A stretch of DNA of 63,185 nt from Lingula anatina. Taxonomy: Eukaryota > Brachiopoda > Lingulata > Lingulida > Lingulidae. The position numbers and the translations under genes are program-made. This document shows positions 60,611 to 63,185 of this stretch, piece by piece. Within the stretch, counting starts at the first letter, position 1. Each line of letters starts with the position of its first letter. Under the pieces are notes generated by a model that had not been told where the DNA came from, made no database searches, and worked only from the letters and a program-made list of their open reading frames with translations. The stretch is from positions 33,518-96,702 of the forward strand of contig NW_019775258.1 in assembly GCF_001039355.2 (NCBI RefSeq), written 5' to 3'.

Positions 60611-61355
60611 ACATTTTATTTTCACCACTGAATTTAGGATGTTGAACTTTTTGATATAGTGCAATGCCTAAGCAGTATTGAAAACAAAAAAATAGACACC
60701 ACCTCCAGTGTTGCCCTTGACAAGTTCTACAAAATGCATAAAACAAGAGGTCTCTAGCATTAATGGTACCAGAATTAGAGAGAGTTTTCAGTTTCGGCAT
60801 CTAATGGCTGCTGCTACCATGAAAATGCAATGATTGACCCAAAACTCACGAAAATGAAAGATGACCCTAAGGGTAACACCTGCCCGTAATATTATAGGTA
60901 GGATCTGTTTAGTTTCTGAAAATCGGCTGAAATAAAAATTTTCTAGCAAAAAATTCCTATTTTTTAGAAAATTTTGGCCTGTTTGACCTTGAAATAAAGG
61001 TCAAAGGTCGAATCCAAGGGCATATTTGAAATCCTCACATATGACTTTCGGTTAGCCATCTGTAGAAATTTTTCCCATAATTCCATCGGTTTGGGAGATA
61101 TTTAGCATTGAATTTTCAAAAATTTTGACAAGGGTGCGTTTCAACGAGCGTCACGCCCAGGTCAATGCACCAACTGAGACAAAAAAACCTGGGTGTTCAA
61201 GTTGAGATTATATGTGACCTAAATCCAAGAGATAGGGACACAGGTCCTTGTGGTTTAGGAGGAGAAGCGGTAACGGTGACTTGTATCCCACGTCATCCTG
61301 CGGAGCCGCAGGAGCCAGCGGAGCTGTACGAGACGGGTCGGGACTAAAACCATGA

Positions 61356-61383
61356 GTACCGCCAGCGTACACGCTGGTGGTAC
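61356..61383. other. 12-bp hairpin, GC-rich
   Basis: gtaccgccagcg and cgctggtggtac face each other across four bases with one G-T or mismatch position. Possibly one end of a transposon or a structured RNA element; no T run follows. Confidence 0.5.
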
Positions 61384-62394
61384 TGATAATACAGATTATC
61401 TTTCAGCAAAGCATTTCATAAAAGAAAGCATAATCCATTAACTTGGAGGTAATTGGAATTTATAAATTTGTATATTTTTTATTTGGAAAATGCACTTATT
61501 GATATTATTCCCTTTTTTCATAAAATATATCAAAGTTTCAAAATTAATATTATCGAAGTTTTTTTTTTCTAAAAAGTTAAGTGAAAGGAAAAAAATTAAA
61601 GGAAAAAAGAGTAACAATGGAACATACACGTTTTCCCCCAAAAAACATCCTTTATTACAGTAAAATAATGAAGAACATACATAATATTGGCATGTACGTA
61701 CTAAAAAACAAGAAATACTCTTTCACTAGTACCTAAAAATGAAAATGAATATATCTTCATTTCTATAGAATAATGCACTAAACGAATTAACAGAATCTCA
61801 AGTACGGTATAACGGTATCTACAGTCCTCTAGTCAAACAAAAGTTTTTTAATTATACATCAATAGAAATATTTTAAGTATGCGATTTGTTCCATTATGAG
61901 ATTCTGAACACAGTGAAGGATTGAATCTGACAAACTGCACTGATATAATTTTATTTCCACTTTTGACTATTTATTACACAATACACGATAACAGATTTAC
62001 CATAATTTTTATAAAATCAACTCACAAAATTGTTAAGATGGAGAAAATGTGAGACTTTTTACATGTCTAAGAATTCAATCTGATGAAAAACCACTTATAT
62101 ACAAAAATGGCATTTCTTCATCGAAATTAAACTGATTAAGATCATTTTCAAATTTATCCTGTACATATGAATCAGCCCTGCAAGTTTTAAAACAAAATAT
62201 GACAATAAGAATGATGTGATATTTTTCTTCAGTCAACAGTTAATATTGATATAGTTTTTACCTCCACTATTTCGATGTCTATCAGGACATCTTCATCAGG
62301 GAATGAGGCTATCCAGGTGAATAGCTTCTATTCAGGAGATATACCCCCCCCACGCCCGAAAGTGTATGGGTATGACAGATGCAGGTGACAGCAA

Positions 62395-62424
62395 TATATA
62401 CAGACACATCTGTGTCTGTATATA
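62395..62424. other. 14-bp perfect hairpin
   Basis: tatatacagacaca and tgtgtctgtatata flank a two-base centre. It is likely a cruciform-prone repeat. Confidence 0.7.
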
Positions 62425-62519
62425 AAAATCATATATATAAGTGAATGTTGCAAATTTTCTTCTAGCATTATTAAAGCTTTTATAAAATATTAATAAAAGT
62501 CCCATCTGAAGACGTCTAT

Positions 62520-63185
62520 ATCAATGTCACTGAAAATAGTTAAACATTAATAATTATAAAAAAATTTGTCCAATGTTTCTAAAATCTGTACAAATGATTT
62601 TCAACAACAATAAAAATCTGGGATAAGCTGAACAGTTGTCTGTGTCTTTTTGTAATGGTAAAGTTAATGGGAAATTGATCATCAGAAGATGTGACAATTA
62701 ACCGAAACAAATAATTCAATATCGCAATGCATTATTTACTCTGAAAGAAAACAGCAAATGTGATGATTTGAGGTTGTTTGTGTAGGAAGTTGCAAGTTAC
62801 CTTAACTGTCATCTGGAATGCAATATATACCCATAAATGACTTCTCCTTACTACCAATGCCAGATGCAGATTACTCCTTACAATGGGATTCTGGAAGGGG
62901 TGGTTGTTATCACAATATCTGACAATGTCCTAAATCCTGCCAAATATCGTGTACTGTACACATGGATAAGACATAGTGCTGCTCTTGGTGCCGTCTTTCA
63001 CTGCCTGCTTTTTCATGGTAAGGGTACTCTGGAAAAAGAACAAAATAACTGAAAGAACTGAAAATTACATTGAAAAGACTGGCAAATTCAATGACTTAAA
63101 ATAGTTAAACGATAATAATTTTGTCAAATCTGGTCTAATATTTCTGAAATTTGTACAAAAGATGCTTAACAACAATAAAAATATG
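62520..63185. repeat. Satellite array resumes at right edge
   Basis: From about 62530 the monomer words aaatagttaaacattaataa and ctgggataagctgaacagtt return, followed by unit I and another monomer to the window end. The copy here is as similar to the main array as its members are to each other. Confidence 0.9.
62837..63052 (+). other. Exon-like unit I, 17 kb away from the main array
   Basis: Open 71-codon frame with the same flanks as the main array. It shows that the array, or a second array, resumes at the right edge of the window. Confidence 0.6.

Larger units (their letters stand above)
61130..62500. other. Stretch without recognised gene, two hairpins
   Basis: No exon is supported; the 60-codon frame at 61165 is unremarkable. 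Perfect or near-perfect hairpins occur at 61356-61383 and 62395-62424. Confidence 0.4.

Overview
This is AT-rich, intron-bearing, repeat-dense animal nuclear DNA. No bacterial-style operons, long ORFs, rRNA genes or CRISPR arrays are visible. Short GT-AG exons, an OXSR1/STK39-type kinase fragment, non-autonomous DNA transposons, tRNA-derived repeats and frequent acatgta words suggest a marine invertebrate. A lophotrochozoan, perhaps a bivalve-like mollusc, is my best guess, with low to moderate confidence. Nearly all short ORFs are chance.

Layout. (1) About 99-14816 and 19990-34568 are a direct, near-identical 14.7 kb duplication, separated by about 5.2 kb. The spacer holds two exons of a broken OXSR1-like kinase pseudogene, MITEs and microsatellites. 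A lone N lies about 17 bases past the end of copy 1, so tandem-placed haplotypes or a misjoin are serious alternatives to a true duplication. (2) 34.6-36.4 kb holds the 3' remnant of a non-LTR retrotransposon. (3) About 36.4-45.5 kb is a compound satellite: monomers of about 193 bp alternate with a roughly 0.4 kb exon-like unit present nine times in the window. The array contains a 729-base gap and resumes at the right edge (62.5 kb). (4) 47.4-50.5 kb carries the best complete gene, a plus-strand seven-exon gene for about 140 residues of unknown function. Its internal mini-exons are tandem duplicates with phase 1-1 borders. (5) 52.4-58.5 kb is an older, diverged third paralog of part of the big duplication. 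It keeps open minus-strand exons that are broken in the two younger copies. (6) 59.8-60.6 kb is an array of 146-bp repeats, most carrying a direct-repeat nuclear-receptor-like motif.

How the parts relate. There is no pathway here. The window records repeated local duplication: a large segment copied at least three times with decay of the genes it carries, a satellite that amplified an exon-like passenger, and a small gene lengthening by copying one symmetric exon. The most useful signals are the conserved minus-strand exons of the triplicated block, the symmetric-exon gene, the satellite passenger, and a tRNA-like block that is far better conserved than its flanks.
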